The notes: generated by a model not told the origin, from the letters alone. A DNA stretch of 64,000 bases from Bryobacterales bacterium (GCA_947446025.1 CANFEY010000006.1:51004-115003), one strand, 5' to 3'. Shown: positions 1 to 9,434, counted from the first letter of the stretch. Made by a program: numbers and translations.

Positions 1-3
1 GCG

Positions 4-2427
4 TTAGTGCGTGACCTTAGTATCTTCCCGCGACCGCGCCACGATGTCCGCCGCTGACAACATCGCCGTCATCGGGACCATCTCGATCTCGCGCTCCAGC
101 GCCAACGGTAGAACCTCGTCCATCGAAGTGACGAAGTGCATCTTCATTTCCTTGCGCAGCATCTCCGGGATATCCGGGAGATCCTTTTCGTTGTCCTTGG
201 GCAGGATCACTTCGCGGATGCCATGGCGGTAGGCAGCCAGGAGCTTCTCCTTCAAGCCGCCGATGGGCAGCACCTTGCCGCGTACCGTGATTTCGCCTGT
301 CATGGCGATGCTCGCCTTTACCGGAATGCTGGTTAGGGCGCTGGTGATCGACGTCGCGATGGTGATGCCAGCCGACGGGCCGTCCTTCGGGATAGCGCCT
401 TCGGGGACGTGCAAGTGGATGTCGAGGTGGCGGTAGAAGTCGCGCGGCAGGCCGAAGATGTGGGCGCGCGCGCGGATGTAGCTGAGCGCGGCTTGCGCGG
501 ATTCCTGCATCACATCGCCGAGCTTGCCGGTGGCGGTCAACTTGCCGCGGCCTTCCATGATTTCGCACTCGGTGGTAAGAATCGTGCCGCCCACTTCGGT
601 CCAGGCGAGGCCGACGACTGCGCCGACTTCGTTCTTGGTCTCGGCGGGTTGTTCGCGGAACTTCTGCGGTCCCAGCAGCTCCTGCACCTTGGCCGAGTTG
701 ATCACGACCTTGGGAGCGGCCTTTTTCTTATCCGACTTCGCGGTGACGACGGCACGCGCGATCTTGCGGCACACGTTGCCCACTTCGCGTTCCAAATTGC
801 GGACCCCGGCTTCGCGCGTGTAGTGCTGCACCAATTCCTTCAAGCCTTCGTCGGTGAACTCAATCTGCTTATCAGCGAGTCCGGTTTCCTTCTTCTGCTT
901 CGCCGCCAGGAAGCGCTTGGCGATTTCGAGCTTCTCAACTTCGGTATAACCCGACAGGCGAATCACTTCCATGCGGTCTTGCAGAGCCGCAGGGATGGTG
1001 TGGAGCACGTTCGCCGTGGCGATGAAAAAGACTTCGCTTAGGTCGTACTCAACGTCCAGGTAGTGATCCTGGAAGCTGGTGTTCTGCGCCGGGTCCAGCA
1101 CTTCCAGCAGCGCCGAAGACGGGTCGCCGCGGAAGTCGGTGGACATCTTGTCGATCTCGTCCAGCATGAAGACCGGGTTACGCACGCCGGCTTTCTTCAT
1201 CATCTGGATCACCTGGCCGGGCAGCGCTCCAATGTAGGTGCGCCGGTGCCCGCGGATCTCGGCTTCATCCCGCACGCCGCCCAGCGACATGCGCACGAAC
1301 TTGCGGCCCGTGGCCTTCGCAATCGACATGCCCAGCGAGGTTTTGCCCACGCCCGGAGGTCCAACGAAGCACAGGATCGATCCCTTGGGATTCTTGACCA
1401 ACTGGCGCACCGCTAGGAATTCGAGGATGCGTTCCTTGATCTTTTCGAGGCCGTAGTGATCGCCTTCCAGCACTTCCTGCGCGTACGGCAGCTCGCGGAC
1501 TTCCTTCGACTTCGCCTTCCACGGCACAGCCAGCAGCCAATCGAGGTAGTTGCGCGAGACGGTGGATTCGGCGGACATCGGCGGCATCTGCTCCAAGCGT
1601 TTCAGCTCGGTCATCGCCTTGTCCTGCGCGTCTTTGGTCATGCCGGCGGCTTCGATCTTCTTCTTCAGCTCGTCGAATTCGCTCTTCTCGCCGCGCCCCA
1701 GTTCCTTTTGGATCGCCTTGATCTTCTCGTTGAGGTAGTATTCCTTCTGCGCCTTTTCCATCTGGCGCTTTACGCGCCCTTGCACCGTGCGGTCGACGTT
1801 GAGCTTTTCGATCTCGATATCGAGCATCTCGGCGACACGCGTCAGCCGGTCAATCGGGTCGAAAATTTCGAGCAGGTCCTGCCGCTCTTCAATCGACAAC
1901 TGCAAATTCGCGCCCACCGTATCGGCCAGCTTGCCCGGATCGTCCCCGCGCACCGCGGCGACCATGGAATCATAATTCACGTTCTGGCTGAGCTTGACGT
2001 ACTGCTCAAACAACCCCGTCACCCGCGCGATCAACGCGTCGAGTTGCGCGCCCGTCTCCACGCGGTAAGTGAACGTCTTGACCGTCGCCTTGAAGTAGCC
2101 TTCTTCTTCGCTGACCGAAACCAGCTTGGCCCGCTCCACGCCTTCGACAAGGACCTTAATGTTACCGTCCGACTGGCGCAAGCTCTGCACGATGTTCGCA
2201 ATCGTGCCCACCGAGAAAATCTCATCCGGCCGCGGCTCGTCAATCTTCGCGTCATGCTGCGTGGCCAAGAAAATCTTGCGGTCTCCCGCCAACGCCTCTT
2301 CAAGCGCGCGGACGCTGGATTCCCGACCCACGACGAACGGCGTCATCATGTGCGGAAATATGACGACGTCCCGAATGGGCATCATCGGAATCTTGCGGGA
2401 GTCTGACTTTTCCTTGGAAGTAATCAT
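4..2427 (-). CDS. lon: ATP-dependent Lon protease
   Basis: Cytoplasmic AAA+ serine protease that unfolds and degrades misfolded and regulatory proteins. The 807-residue product is the usual length for LonA. The N-terminal substrate-binding domain starts at about residue 14 ([15 protein letters not shown]). The AAA module has Walker A GPPGVGKT and a Walker B-type FMLDEIDK. The proteolytic domain carries the catalytic Ser in KDGPSAG (about residue 685) and Lys in GLKEKLL (about 726), so the Ser-Lys dyad is intact. The TAA stop lies at 4-6, so the gene is complete despite touching the window edge. It appears monocistronic here; a perfect 7-bp hairpin lies 35 bp upstream of the start. Confidence 0.98.
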   Translation of the reverse strand: MITSKEKSDSRKIPMMPIRDVVIFPHMMTPFVVGRESSVRALEEALAGDRKIFLATQHDAKIDEPRPDEIFSVGTIANIVQSLRQSDGNIKVLVEGVERAKLVSVSEEEGYFKATVKTFTYRVETGAQLDALIARVTGLFEQYVKLSQNVNYDSMVAAVRGDDPGKLADTVGANLQLSIEERQDLLEIFDPIDRLTRVAEMLDIEIEKLNVDRTVQGRVKRQMEKAQKEYYLNEKIKAIQKELGRGEKSEFDELKKKIEAAGMTKDAQDKAMTELKRLEQMPPMSAESTVSRNYLDWLLAVPWKAKSKEVRELPYAQEVLEGDHYGLEKIKERILEFLAVRQLVKNPKGSILCFVGPPGVGKTSLGMSIAKATGRKFVRMSLGGVRDEAEIRGHRRTYIGALPGQVIQMMKKAGVRNPVFMLDEIDKMSTDFRGDPSSALLEVLDPAQNTSFQDHYLDVEYDLSEVFFIATANVLHTIPAALQDRMEVIRLSGYTEVEKLEIAKRFLAAKQKKETGLADKQIEFTDEGLKELVQHYTREAGVRNLEREVGNVCRKIARAVVTAKSDKKKAAPKVVINSAKVQELLGPQKFREQPAETKNEVGAVVGLAWTEVGGTILTTECEIMEGRGKLTATGKLGDVMQESAQAALSYIRARAHIFGLPRDFYRHLDIHLHVPEGAIPKDGPSAGITIATSITSALTSIPVKASIAMTGEITVRGKVLPIGGLKEKLLAAYRHGIREVILPKDNEKDLPDIPEMLRKEMKMHFVTSMDEVLPLALEREIEMVPMTAMLSAADIVARSREDTKVTH

Positions 2428-2806
2428 GTTGGGGCTACGCTTCTACTTTAGCAGCAGTAGGGCGGCTTCGTAAGCCGCGCGAAGGTTCGCAACCGTCGCT
2501 GTCGGGTGCAATCTGATGGCAAGCCTAGCTGAGTGTCTACGAACCATGAATCAAATGTAACAGGAGGAACCGCCCAGGCTCACAATCAAACGCGTGCTCG
2601 GCAGCGGTTTTCCCGGGTAGACTGCTTCCACCACGAATACCCGAACCGATTCATGTAGGCGACAAGGTGGTAAAAGGTGCAGCGAGCGGCTTGGACCTCA
2701 TCTTTGGAGGGGCGCACAGCGGAGCGGCACTGCGGCGTGGTTGCAACGATCTTGTTCGACCCCGGGCGAAGAGCCAGCCCGAAGACACATCGGAGCATCC
2801 TGGTTT
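2428..2806. other. Intergenic region upstream of lon; one hairpin, no gene recognised
   Basis: About 380 bases without a supported gene. A perfect inverted repeat GCGGCTT-CGT-AAGCCGC lies at 2462-2478 in the probable lon leader. A roughly 50-codon open stretch on the plus strand around 2660-2812, and the 70-codon minus ORF of the track, resemble no family I recognise and have no convincing ribosome binding site. Confidence 0.5.
2462..2478. repeat. Perfect 7-bp stem hairpin in lon leader
   Basis: GCGGCTT and AAGCCGC are exact reverse complements separated by CGT. The centre (TTCGTAAG) resembles the loops of the dispersed palindromes near 27.4, 42.4 and 55.5 kb, so it may be a short relative of that repeat family or an mRNA leader hairpin. 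Confidence 0.45.
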
Positions 2807-3637
2807 CTAGTGCGTCATCGAGTAGATGACGTAGTTGACGCCGTAGTGGTACGCGAGCGTGGTCATTTCCGCTGGATAATACGGGGCATCGGCGTATTCC
2901 CAGGCGTCGCCCATGTCCGTATTGTCGTTAATCGCGATCACGACGTGGCCCTTTAGATCGGACACCTTGTGCCAGCCGGGCACGCCGTCAGGGTTAATGC
3001 GGCCATTGCCGCTGAGGTGGCGGTCGCCGGGAATGAAAGTGCGGTCCTTGTCCTCAATATTGTAGTGAACGTGCATCATGGGATCGGCTTCACTCATCTC
3101 CTCAATTTGCTGCTCCGGGTAGACCTGGGCGACGATCTGGCGGAAACCGTCGCCTTCGCGGTGGTCGTACATATCGTCGGTCATGAGGAAGCCGCCGCGA
3201 TCCAGAAATTCGCGCAGGGCCTTGATCTCCTCATCGCTCATGATCATATAGTCGTTCTGGGTCGAGTACAGCCACGGGTAGTCGTAGATCTTCTCGTCGA
3301 GGATGCTGTAGTGGACCGGCTCGGAGATATTGATTCGGGTGAGGCGTTGCAGGCCGACGGTGAGGTGATTGTCGGCATCCGGCCAATCTTGCGCCCACCA
3401 GGTGGAGCCGCCGACTTGCCCACGGCGCGAGACGTTGCGGAAACCGCCGCCGCGGCTATCCGTGTATTCCAGACGCGCGAAGGCGAACTCGCCATCGGGC
3501 GGAAAGTTGAAATCGGAGGCGTTGCTAGTCTGCCCGCGGAAGCCGCCGCCACCGAAACCGCCGCCGCGGCGTTGCGCGAAGGCAGCGATGGTGAATAGCA
3601 GCAACCCGCCGACAACGATGGCCCAGATGCGCTTCAT
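2807..3637 (-). CDS. DUF4159 domain exported protein
   Basis: The 276-residue product begins with a signal peptide (MKRIWAIVVGGLLLFTIAAFAQ) followed by a Gly/Arg-rich linker (QRRGGGFGGGGFRG). The rest matches the DUF4159 pattern: FARLEYTDSR near residue 52, a conserved PDADNHLTVGLQ stretch, and GGFLMTDDMYD, which resembles a glutamine-amidotransferase-like Rossmann fold. DUF4159 proteins often sit beside MoxR/VWA/BatA-type genes; that context is absent here. The start overlaps the upstream deacetylase gene by 4 bases, so the two are probably co-transcribed. The biochemical role is unknown. Confidence 0.8.
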   Translation of the reverse strand: MKRIWAIVVGGLLLFTIAAFAQRRGGGFGGGGFRGQTSNASDFNFPPDGEFAFARLEYTDSRGGGFRNVSRRGQVGGSTWWAQDWPDADNHLTVGLQRLTRINISEPVHYSILDEKIYDYPWLYSTQNDYMIMSDEEIKALREFLDRGGFLMTDDMYDHREGDGFRQIVAQVYPEQQIEEMSEADPMMHVHYNIEDKDRTFIPGDRHLSGNGRINPDGVPGWHKVSDLKGHVVIAINDNTDMGDAWEYADAPYYPAEMTTLAYHYGVNYVIYSMTH

Positions 3638-4755
3638 GCTTGCGTGGTCTCCTTCACTAGTTCGCGGACGTGGGCGGCTGCCGCCGACGCGAGTCCATTC
3701 AAATTGTAGCCGCCTTCGAGGACACTTACCAGCCTGCCATTCGCATGCTCACCCGCGATGCCCAGCATCAGGCGCGTGAGGTCGGCGAAATCGGCGTCAG
3801 AGAGCGTGAAGCCGCCCAGAGGATCACCCGCGCGCGAGTCGAAGCCCGCGGAGATGAGGACAAGGTCGGGCTTGAAGGCGTCGGCAGCTCGGCGGAGGTC
3901 TTCTTTGAAGGCGTTCAGGATCTGCGGCCCGGAGCCCGCGGGGAACGGACGGTTCATGATGTTGCCTCGGCCGGTTTCGCTCGCGGGGCCGGTGCCGGGA
4001 TACCAGGGCCACTGATGCGTGCTGAAGAAGAAGACGGAGGGGTCGTCGGAGAATGTATCCTGCGTGCCATTTCCGTGGTGGACGTCCCAATCGACGATCA
4101 GGACTTTCGCGAGCCCGTGGTGGCGCTGGGCGTAGCGAGCCGCGACCGCGATGGAGTTGAAGATGCAGAAGCCCATGCCTTGGTCGGGCCTCGCGTGGTG
4201 GCCTGGAGGGCGGACCGCGCAGAACGCGTTGCGCGCGGAGCCGGTAACGACGGCATCGACGGCGTTTAGGACTCCGCCGGTGGCCGCGAGCGCGGCGTCG
4301 AGGGAGCGGGGTGAGATGGCGGTGTCGCCGGTGGAAAGCTCGGTGCGTCCGGCGGTGATGTCGCGGCGGGCGATGTCGATGTAGCGGCGCGTGTGGACCA
4401 GCGCGATCTCGTCGTCGGTGGCGGCGCGGGAGTGGATGTGTGTGAGCGGCAGCGACTGGATCGCGGTGAGCACGGCATCGTAACGGGCGGGCTGTTCGGG
4501 GTGGCCGGGGCCGGTGTCGTGGAGCTTGTAGATGGGGTCGGCGAGGAGGGCGGTGGTAGGTTCGGCGGCGGTGGCGGGCATGAGGGCGGCTCCCAGGGTC
4601 CATTGGAGCACGTTTCGGCGGGATGGGGATTTTCGGATGTAGGGGTTAAGTGGTTTGGTTGCTTGAGATGGATGAAAACAAATTGGCTTTGTTTTGTCAG
4701 GGGAGATTTTTCTCAGGCGCAACCTCGTGGACATCGCAAGCCTCCTCCGAACCAT
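3634..4755 (-). CDS. Histone deacetylase-fold amidohydrolase (class II-like), possibly exported
   Basis: Zn-dependent deacetylase of the HDAC/acetoin-utilisation/acetylpolyamine amidohydrolase superfamily. Diagnostic residues are present: RPPGHHA with the catalytic His pair at about 186-187, and VDWDVHHGNG with zinc ligands Asp224 and His226. The later GFDSRAGDPLGG supplies the third zinc Asp. Residues about 44-63 (PSRRNVLQWTLGAALM) resemble a twin-arginine-type signal, but 45 residues precede it with the start at 4755. The true start may be at residue 8 or further downstream. Substrate (acetylated polyamine, sugar or lysine) cannot be told from sequence. It overlaps the DUF4159 gene by 4 bases. 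Confidence 0.88.
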   Translation of the reverse strand: MVRRRLAMSTRLRLRKISPDKTKPICFHPSQATKPLNPYIRKSPSRRNVLQWTLGAALMPATAAEPTTALLADPIYKLHDTGPGHPEQPARYDAVLTAIQSLPLTHIHSRAATDDEIALVHTRRYIDIARRDITAGRTELSTGDTAISPRSLDAALAATGGVLNAVDAVVTGSARNAFCAVRPPGHHARPDQGMGFCIFNSIAVAARYAQRHHGLAKVLIVDWDVHHGNGTQDTFSDDPSVFFFSTHQWPWYPGTGPASETGRGNIMNRPFPAGSGPQILNAFKEDLRRAADAFKPDLVLISAGFDSRAGDPLGGFTLSDADFADLTRLMLGIAGEHANGRLVSVLEGGYNLNGLASAAAAHVRELVKETTQA

Positions 4756-4952
4756 TATGGGGCGAGGAGCCGGGGAAAGCAGCGGGCGAAAACGGCAAGT
4801 GAGTGAATGGGAAGGTGAAACAGGTTACAAAATTTGAGTAAGGTCGTCCACGCTCAACTGGCAATCGCGCAGAATCTTGTTCAAGAGGCCAGGTCAGTTT
4901 ACAGATTAAGGCCCTGCGTTTTTGCGCTAGGATAACCACACTCCGGTGCCCC

Positions 4953-6512
4953 ATGAATAACGAGCAAATAAACACGGCCTTTCTCAAATTGTCTCGCCGA
5001 GCAGAATCGCGCGAGTTGCCACAGCTGGTAGAAACCTTTGTCGATGCCGCGCCACTGCTAACGTTATTAAGCACTCACGATCACCAAGTCATTTATGGGA
5101 GACGAGGAACTGGGAAAACACACGCCTTGCGGTATCTGGGCGAGACAGAACGTCGAACTGGCCACGTTTCGGCCTATGTCGACATGCGAACTGTCGGCTC
5201 GACCAGTGGGATTTATGGAGACTCTTCCATTCCATTGGGAGAACGAGCTACCCGCCTACTTGCCGATACCTTAGCTGCCGTCCATGAAAGTATTTTGACA
5301 TTTGCGCTCGAGGGTACCTCCGTTGACCTCGCTGCAATTTCCCCAATACTCGACCATTTTGCCGAGGGCATCACGCAAATCAGCGTAACGGGAACGGTGG
5401 AACGAGAATCTCAAAATGAGAACTCGGCTCAATCCCAAACAGCTTCCGGTATTCACGTGGCGCTCTCGGCAGGCCCCAGTGTTGCTCTTGACGATTCTAG
5501 GGGAACCGGCACGTCTTCAAAGGCCGCTGTTCGATATAAAGAAGCTGGGTTACGCCAGCACCGAATCCATTTCGACAACCTTGGACAAGTCTTCTCAGAT
5601 CTTGCCCGACTGATAACCCCCAAGCGAGTTATCATCCTCCTGGACGAGTGGAGTTCCGTACCCCTTGACCTGCAACCATATCTGGCCGATCTGATTCGAA
5701 GGGCAATCTTACCGCATCGCGGGATCACAGTGAAAATTGGGGCAATCGAACAACGTTCAAGCTTTCAGATTGCAGGCGAACGTGGCGACTATATCGGTTT
5801 GGAGCTAGGCGCCGACGTCACTGCAGATCTAAACCTCGACGATTTCATGGTTTTTGAAAACGATGCGGGACGCGCGACTCAGTTCTTTCAAGAATTACTC
5901 TTCCGTCATTTCCTCTCAGTAGTGACCGATCAACCCGCACCGATCGGCTCGTCGGATGAACTTATTCGAGTTGCCTTAACCCAGTCAAACGCTTTTGAAG
6001 AATTCGTGAGAGCTTCCGAGGGAGTACCACGCGACGCAATTAACATCCTGTCCACGGCGGCACAGAAGGCGTTTCGTGAACCAATTTCCGTTCCCCACAT
6101 CCGGTCAGCAGCGAAAGCGTGGTTCCAAAGAGACAAAGAGGCAGCTGTATCGGCCAATCCAATGGCTGCGGCTCTATTACATTGGATCGTGGACGACGTC
6201 ATCGCCCATCGACGTGCGCGTGCATTTCTACTCGGGGCAGGGCGTCCGCCGGACCTGATAACGACGCTGTTTGACGCGCGCGTACTCCACTTGCTTAAGA
6301 GAAATATTTCAGCGCACGACCAACCTGGTGTTCGCTACGACGTCTACAAGCTCGACTACGGTTGTTACGTGGACTTACTCACGACAGCAAAGACCCCGCT
6401 GGGCCTCCTACAGGCCGAGGATAGTTCCTACATCGAGGTACCTCCTGACGATTATCGGGCCATTCGCCGGGCGATCCTGGATATGACGAAATTTGAGAAT
6501 CCACCCACGTGA
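4953..6512 (+). CDS. Solitary P-loop (ORC/CDC6-like AAA) ATPase, accessory gene
   Basis: 519-residue P-loop ATPase. Walker A is GRRGTGKT at 49-56; Walker B is VIILLDEW at about 226-233. Between them is a variable, Ser/Thr/Gln-rich segment (about 145-190). The C-terminal third is helical and could hold a winged helix, as in ORC/CDC6-type ATPases. Base composition is visibly lower in GC than the flanks and codon use is more relaxed, which points to transfer. It lies beside toxin-antitoxin genes rather than replication genes, and has no obvious effector partner. It could be a DNA-associated ATPase of a mobile or defence island; no activity can be assigned. Confidence 0.75.
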   Translation: MNNEQINTAFLKLSRRAESRELPQLVETFVDAAPLLTLLSTHDHQVIYGRRGTGKTHALRYLGETERRTGHVSAYVDMRTVGSTSGIYGDSSIPLGERATRLLADTLAAVHESILTFALEGTSVDLAAISPILDHFAEGITQISVTGTVERESQNENSAQSQTASGIHVALSAGPSVALDDSRGTGTSSKAAVRYKEAGLRQHRIHFDNLGQVFSDLARLITPKRVIILLDEWSSVPLDLQPYLADLIRRAILPHRGITVKIGAIEQRSSFQIAGERGDYIGLELGADVTADLNLDDFMVFENDAGRATQFFQELLFRHFLSVVTDQPAPIGSSDELIRVALTQSNAFEEFVRASEGVPRDAINILSTAAQKAFREPISVPHIRSAAKAWFQRDKEAAVSANPMAAALLHWIVDDVIAHRRARAFLLGAGRPPDLITTLFDARVLHLLKRNISAHDQPGVRYDVYKLDYGCYVDLLTTAKTPLGLLQAEDSSYIEVPPDDYRAIRRAILDMTKFENPPT

Positions 6513-6588
6513 CATTCCTGCGGCGTAGGGCTTTAGGACCCGTTTGGGCGGCTCGGAAAACTGCAACAATGGCATTAAGAGGACGCCC

Positions 6589-6837
6589 ATGACGATTACG
6601 CCAAGACCGGAACAGGAGCAACTAATCACCCAGGCGATTCAGGCTGGGTTGATTCATAGCGCAGACGATGCGTTGGACCTTGCCGTCGAGACATTGAAAG
6701 ACCGGCTCGCGGCTCCAGTGTCGAAGCGTCCCGAGGGGCGGAAGAGCTTGGCGCAACTGTTCGCGGAATCTCCCTTGAAAGGGCTTGACCTCAAGTTTGA
6801 GCGGGACCCGGACACGGGACGCACGCCGCGGCTATGA
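6589..6837 (+). CDS. Type II antitoxin (RHH/ParD-like) partner of the broken PIN toxin
   Basis: 82-residue small acidic/basic protein. The N-terminal ITPRPEQEQLITQAIQAG resembles ribbon-helix-helix ParD-type antitoxins; the C-terminal tail ending in FERDPDTGR would bind the toxin. I chose ATG 6589 over the ORF-track start at 6544 because AGAGG lies about 7 bases upstream and homology begins there. It overlaps the toxin start by ATGA (6834-6837), the standard antitoxin-first arrangement. With the toxin truncated, it may now be free or decaying. Confidence 0.75.
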   Translation: MTITPRPEQEQLITQAIQAGLIHSADDALDLAVETLKDRLAAPVSKRPEGRKSLAQLFAESPLKGLDLKFERDPDTGRTPRL

Positions 6838-7256
6838 AGGGCTTTCTGCTGGACACGAATGTGCCATCGGAGTTGACGCGGCCACAGTCGGATGCAAATG
6901 TCGAGCGATGGTTAAATGAGGCGGACGACGAACGACTCTACTTAAGTGTCGTCTCGCTCGGCGAGGTGCTGAAGGGGCTCACGGTGCTTCCGGCGGGGAG
7001 ACGGCGCGATCAGATTCAGCTTTGGATTGAGGGGACGCTGCGGCCGTGGTTCGCGGGGAGGATCTTGCCGGTCAGCGAGGAGATTGCCGAGCGGTGGGGC
7101 GTCTTGGCAGGTGAGTGCTAATTGAAGGGGAAGGCGATGGGTGTGGCGGACGGATTGATCGCCGCGACTGCATTGGTCCATGACCTCACGGTTGTCACGC
7201 GCAATGTGAAGGACTTTCAACATCTTGGTGTCGACATCGTGAATCCATGGGACTAG
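6834..7256 (+). pseudogene. VapC/FitB-like PIN-domain toxin split by an in-frame TAA
   Basis: The first ORF (95 codons) gives the PIN N-terminus with LLDTN and the SVVSLGE acidic motif, then stops at TAA 7119-7121. The same frame continues for 44 codons to TAG 7254-7256. It reads MGVADGLIAATALVHDL and VVTRNVKDF, which are the third acidic residue and the T-R-N motif of PIN ribonucleases. A single C-to-T change (CAA to TAA) in a WGVLAGEC(Q)LKG context explains the break. The truncated product lacks half of the active site, so the toxin is probably inactive unless the stop is a sequencing error. Confidence 0.85.
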
Positions 7257-7594
7257 CGACCACACGTGGGCGATTCAAATCCGAAGCGTTGCAACACACC
7301 TACGAGCAGCTGGTGGGCGACGATCCGCAGCGGCAGGCGGATGTCGAACAAGAGATCATCAACGTTGAGGCGGCTCAGTTGATTTTCGACATGCGAACGG
7401 GGGCAGGGCTCACGCAGCGGGCACTTGCGCTGAAGGTTGGCACTTCGGCGTCGGCGATCAATCGGCTGGAGTCGGCGGACTACGATGGGCACACGCTGGC
7501 GATGGTGCGGCGGATCGCGGCGGCGTTGAATCGGCGGCTGGAGTTGCGAGCCGTGCCCGTCGTAGCCAAGGCCCGGAAGCGCAGAGCGGCCTGA
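7247..7594 (+). CDS. XRE-family HTH antitoxin-like regulator (HigA type), orphan
   Basis: 115 residues with a Cro/C1-type helix-turn-helix in the middle (GLTQRALALKVGTSASAINRLES, about residues 54-76). The N-terminus is like antitoxins that follow a RelE/HigB toxin, and the C-terminus is basic (AKARKRRAA). No RelE/HigB-type toxin gene lies next to it. Its start ATG is inside the last codons of the broken PIN gene, so it would be translated from the same transcript. It is possibly a leftover antitoxin or a recruited regulator. Confidence 0.75.
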   Translation: MGLATTRGRFKSEALQHTYEQLVGDDPQRQADVEQEIINVEAAQLIFDMRTGAGLTQRALALKVGTSASAINRLESADYDGHTLAMVRRIAAALNRRLELRAVPVVAKARKRRAA

Positions 7595-7622
7595 CGGCGT
7601 GGTGCATGGTATCCTTCCTCCC

Positions 7623-8510
7623 ATGCGCACTCTATCGATTCGACTGACCGCGCTCGCGCTGACATTGGCGGGGGCCTGGGCGGCCTACACGCAGACTCCG
7701 CAGGCGGGGCAGACGGGTGCGGCGAAGGCTCCGGCGGCGTTCGTGTTGCATAAGGTCGCGGACGACCTTTACGTCATTGACGGCGGCGGGGCGGGCAACG
7801 TCGCTGTGTACATCACCAGCGAGGGCGTGGTGCTGGTGGACGACAAATACGAACGGCACTTCGACGAAATTATGGCCAACGTCAAAAAGGTCACGGCGCA
7901 GCCGGTGCGATACGTGATCAACACGCACTATCACGCCGACCATAGCGGTGGGAACACACGCTTCACGGGCATCGCGCAGATCATCTCGACTACGATGGCG
8001 CGCGAGAATATTCTCAAGAAGGTGCAATCCAACGCGCCCGCCGATATGGTCCCCGCCAGCTTGACGTTCAAGGATGAGATGAGCGTCTTCCTTGGCGGCA
8101 AGGAAGTCCGCGCCATTCACGTGGGACGCGGGCACACGGGCACGGACGCGATGGTGTACTTCCCTGCCCTGAAGGTGCTGCACAGCGGCGACGCGGTGAC
8201 TAGCGGAACGCCCCTGATCGACTACCCCGGCGGCGGAAGCATCGTCGAGTGGACCAAGACGCTGGACCGGGCGATGAAGGAAATCGACTTCGAGACGCTG
8301 ATCCCTGGCCACGGCCCCGTCAGCCCGAAGACCATGATGCTGACCTACCGCAACAACGCGGAGACGCTGCGCACGCGATTTGCGGCGGAGCTGCACGCGG
8401 GCAAATCGCAAGCCGAGCTGACCCAGTTCATGACCGCCAACTACAACTGGCAGCCGAACAGCCTCAACATGCAGTGGAGCCTTCCGGGTATGATGCAGGA
8501 GTTAAGATAG
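7623..8510 (+). CDS. Exported metallo-beta-lactamase-fold hydrolase
   Basis: 295-residue product from ATG 7623, which gives a clean signal peptide (MRTLSIRLTALALTLAGAWAAY). The MBL zinc-binding motif THYHADHSGG is at about 101-110. Further ligands are GRGHTGTDAMVYFP, LHSGDAVTSG and IPGHGPV. It belongs to the quinoprotein-relay/SoxH-like group of periplasmic MBL hydrolases, common in soil Acidobacteria. Substrate is not predictable and a true beta-lactamase is only one possibility. The upstream start at 7599 in the ORF track adds residues before the signal and is less likely. Confidence 0.88.
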   Translation: MRTLSIRLTALALTLAGAWAAYTQTPQAGQTGAAKAPAAFVLHKVADDLYVIDGGGAGNVAVYITSEGVVLVDDKYERHFDEIMANVKKVTAQPVRYVINTHYHADHSGGNTRFTGIAQIISTTMARENILKKVQSNAPADMVPASLTFKDEMSVFLGGKEVRAIHVGRGHTGTDAMVYFPALKVLHSGDAVTSGTPLIDYPGGGSIVEWTKTLDRAMKEIDFETLIPGHGPVSPKTMMLTYRNNAETLRTRFAAELHAGKSQAELTQFMTANYNWQPNSLNMQWSLPGMMQELR

Positions 8511-8517
8511 ATCCGAC

Positions 8518-8766
8518 ATGCCGATTTACGACTACCAATGCCTGGATTGCAGTGAGCGTTTCGAAGCGCTCATCTTGAAGAACACTCCGCCGCCGACCTG
8601 CCCCGCCTGCAAAGGCGCGAAGCTGGAGCAGTTGATCTCGATGTTCGCCGTGGATTCGGAAGGCACGCGCGACAACAACGCCCGCGGCGTCCGTGCGAAG
8701 AACGCGGCGGCGACGAAGGAATTCCAGGTGGAGCAGATTAAGCACGAGCGCGAGCATCACCACTAA
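8518..8766 (+). CDS. FmdB-family zinc-ribbon protein
   Basis: 82-residue protein beginning MPIYDYQC. Two CxxC knuckles (C8/C11 and C28/C31) form the zinc ribbon of the FmdB/CxxC regulatory-protein family. It ends in a His-rich tail (HEREHHH). The gene starts 7 bases after the MBL hydrolase stop, so it is probably translated from the same transcript. The role in bacteria is unproven; some members are linked to amide-hydrolase regulation. Confidence 0.92.
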   Translation: MPIYDYQCLDCSERFEALILKNTPPPTCPACKGAKLEQLISMFAVDSEGTRDNNARGVRAKNAAATKEFQVEQIKHEREHHH

Positions 8767-8954
8767 GGGCAGCAGGCTAGGGCCTGATGAAGCGCTACCG
8801 CCGGTCCAATCACGCAGCCGGTCGCGCCGCCTGGAGGGGATAACAGTTCCACATTCTTGTAACCTCCCGGGGCTTTCCTCCATCTTTAACACAGGGGGTC
8901 CCCACGGGGAGCCCGGAATCGTGCATCATAGATCGAGGAGGTAGTTCAACAAAA
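8767..8954. other. Leader of cytochrome c gene
   Basis: 188 bases with no gene. It ends in a strong ribosome binding site (CGAGGAGG about 13 bases before the ATG at 8955). No terminator or riboswitch was recognised. Confidence 0.4.
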
Positions 8955-9356
8955 ATGAAAACACTGCGGATCGTATTCGCTTTGGGTATGGGCGTACTCG
9001 GCGGCGTGCTGCTGGCTCAGACCGAAGCTGACTTTTCTGGCTGGATGAAGGGTGTGGCCAAGAGCAACGGCGCGCTGAAGGGCGCGGTTGCTGCAAAGGA
9101 TGCCAAGCTGGTGGCGACGGAAGCCAAGGCTCTGGACGGAATCTTCGCCCAAGTGGAAGCCTATTTCGGTAGCCACAACATGGCGGACGCGGCCGGTATG
9201 GCCAAGGCCGTTCATGCCAACACCACCAAGGCTGCTGCTGCGGCCGCTGCCGGCACCATTGATGAAGCCGCCATCACGGCTATCGGTGGAAGCTGCCAGG
9301 GTTGCCATGCCGCGCACCGCGAAAAGGGTGCTGACGGCGCTTATAAGATGAAGTAG
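8955..9356 (+). CDS. Small periplasmic class II (c'/c556-like) cytochrome c
   Basis: 133 residues: signal peptide (MKTLRIVFALGMGVLGGVLLAQ), then a helical, Ala-rich body, and a single heme-binding motif CQGCH near the C-terminus (about 114-118). A C-terminal heme site in a four-helix protein is typical of cytochrome c'/c556 (class II). The sequence is unusually rich in Ala and Lys. It would act in the periplasm as an electron carrier or gas-binding protein. A strong SD and a terminator directly after the gene indicate a monocistronic unit. Confidence 0.82.
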   Translation: MKTLRIVFALGMGVLGGVLLAQTEADFSGWMKGVAKSNGALKGAVAAKDAKLVATEAKALDGIFAQVEAYFGSHNMADAAGMAKAVHANTTKAAAAAAAGTIDEAAITAIGGSCQGCHAAHREKGADGAYKMK

Positions 9357-9378
9357 TTTTCGACAGTTGCAGTTCATG

Positions 9379-9425
9379 ACCGCGCGGCGGCGCTCCGCAA
9401 GGTGCGTTCCGCGCGGTTTCTTTTT
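9379..9425 (+). terminator. Rho-independent terminator after cytochrome c gene
   Basis: Perfect 9-bp inverted repeat ACCGCGCGG (9379-9387) / CCGCGCGGT (9409-9417), with a loop of about 21 nt that can fold further, followed by TTCTTTTT. It is the best intrinsic terminator in the window. Confidence 0.85.
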
Positions 9426-9434
9426 AGTCTTCTC

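Noticed and set aside
409-2406. Several long plus-strand ORFs opposite lon (210, 117 and 316 codons)
   Set aside because: They are antisense shadows of a highly conserved gene, rich in Arg/His/Leu, without family similarity.
2586-2798. 70-codon minus ORF upstream of the DUF4159 gene
   Set aside because: No SD, no similarity, composition random; treated as intergenic.
7119-7121. TAA in the PIN toxin as a recoding site
   Set aside because: TAA is not a selenocysteine or pyrrolysine codon and no recoding signal is evident; a point mutation is simpler.
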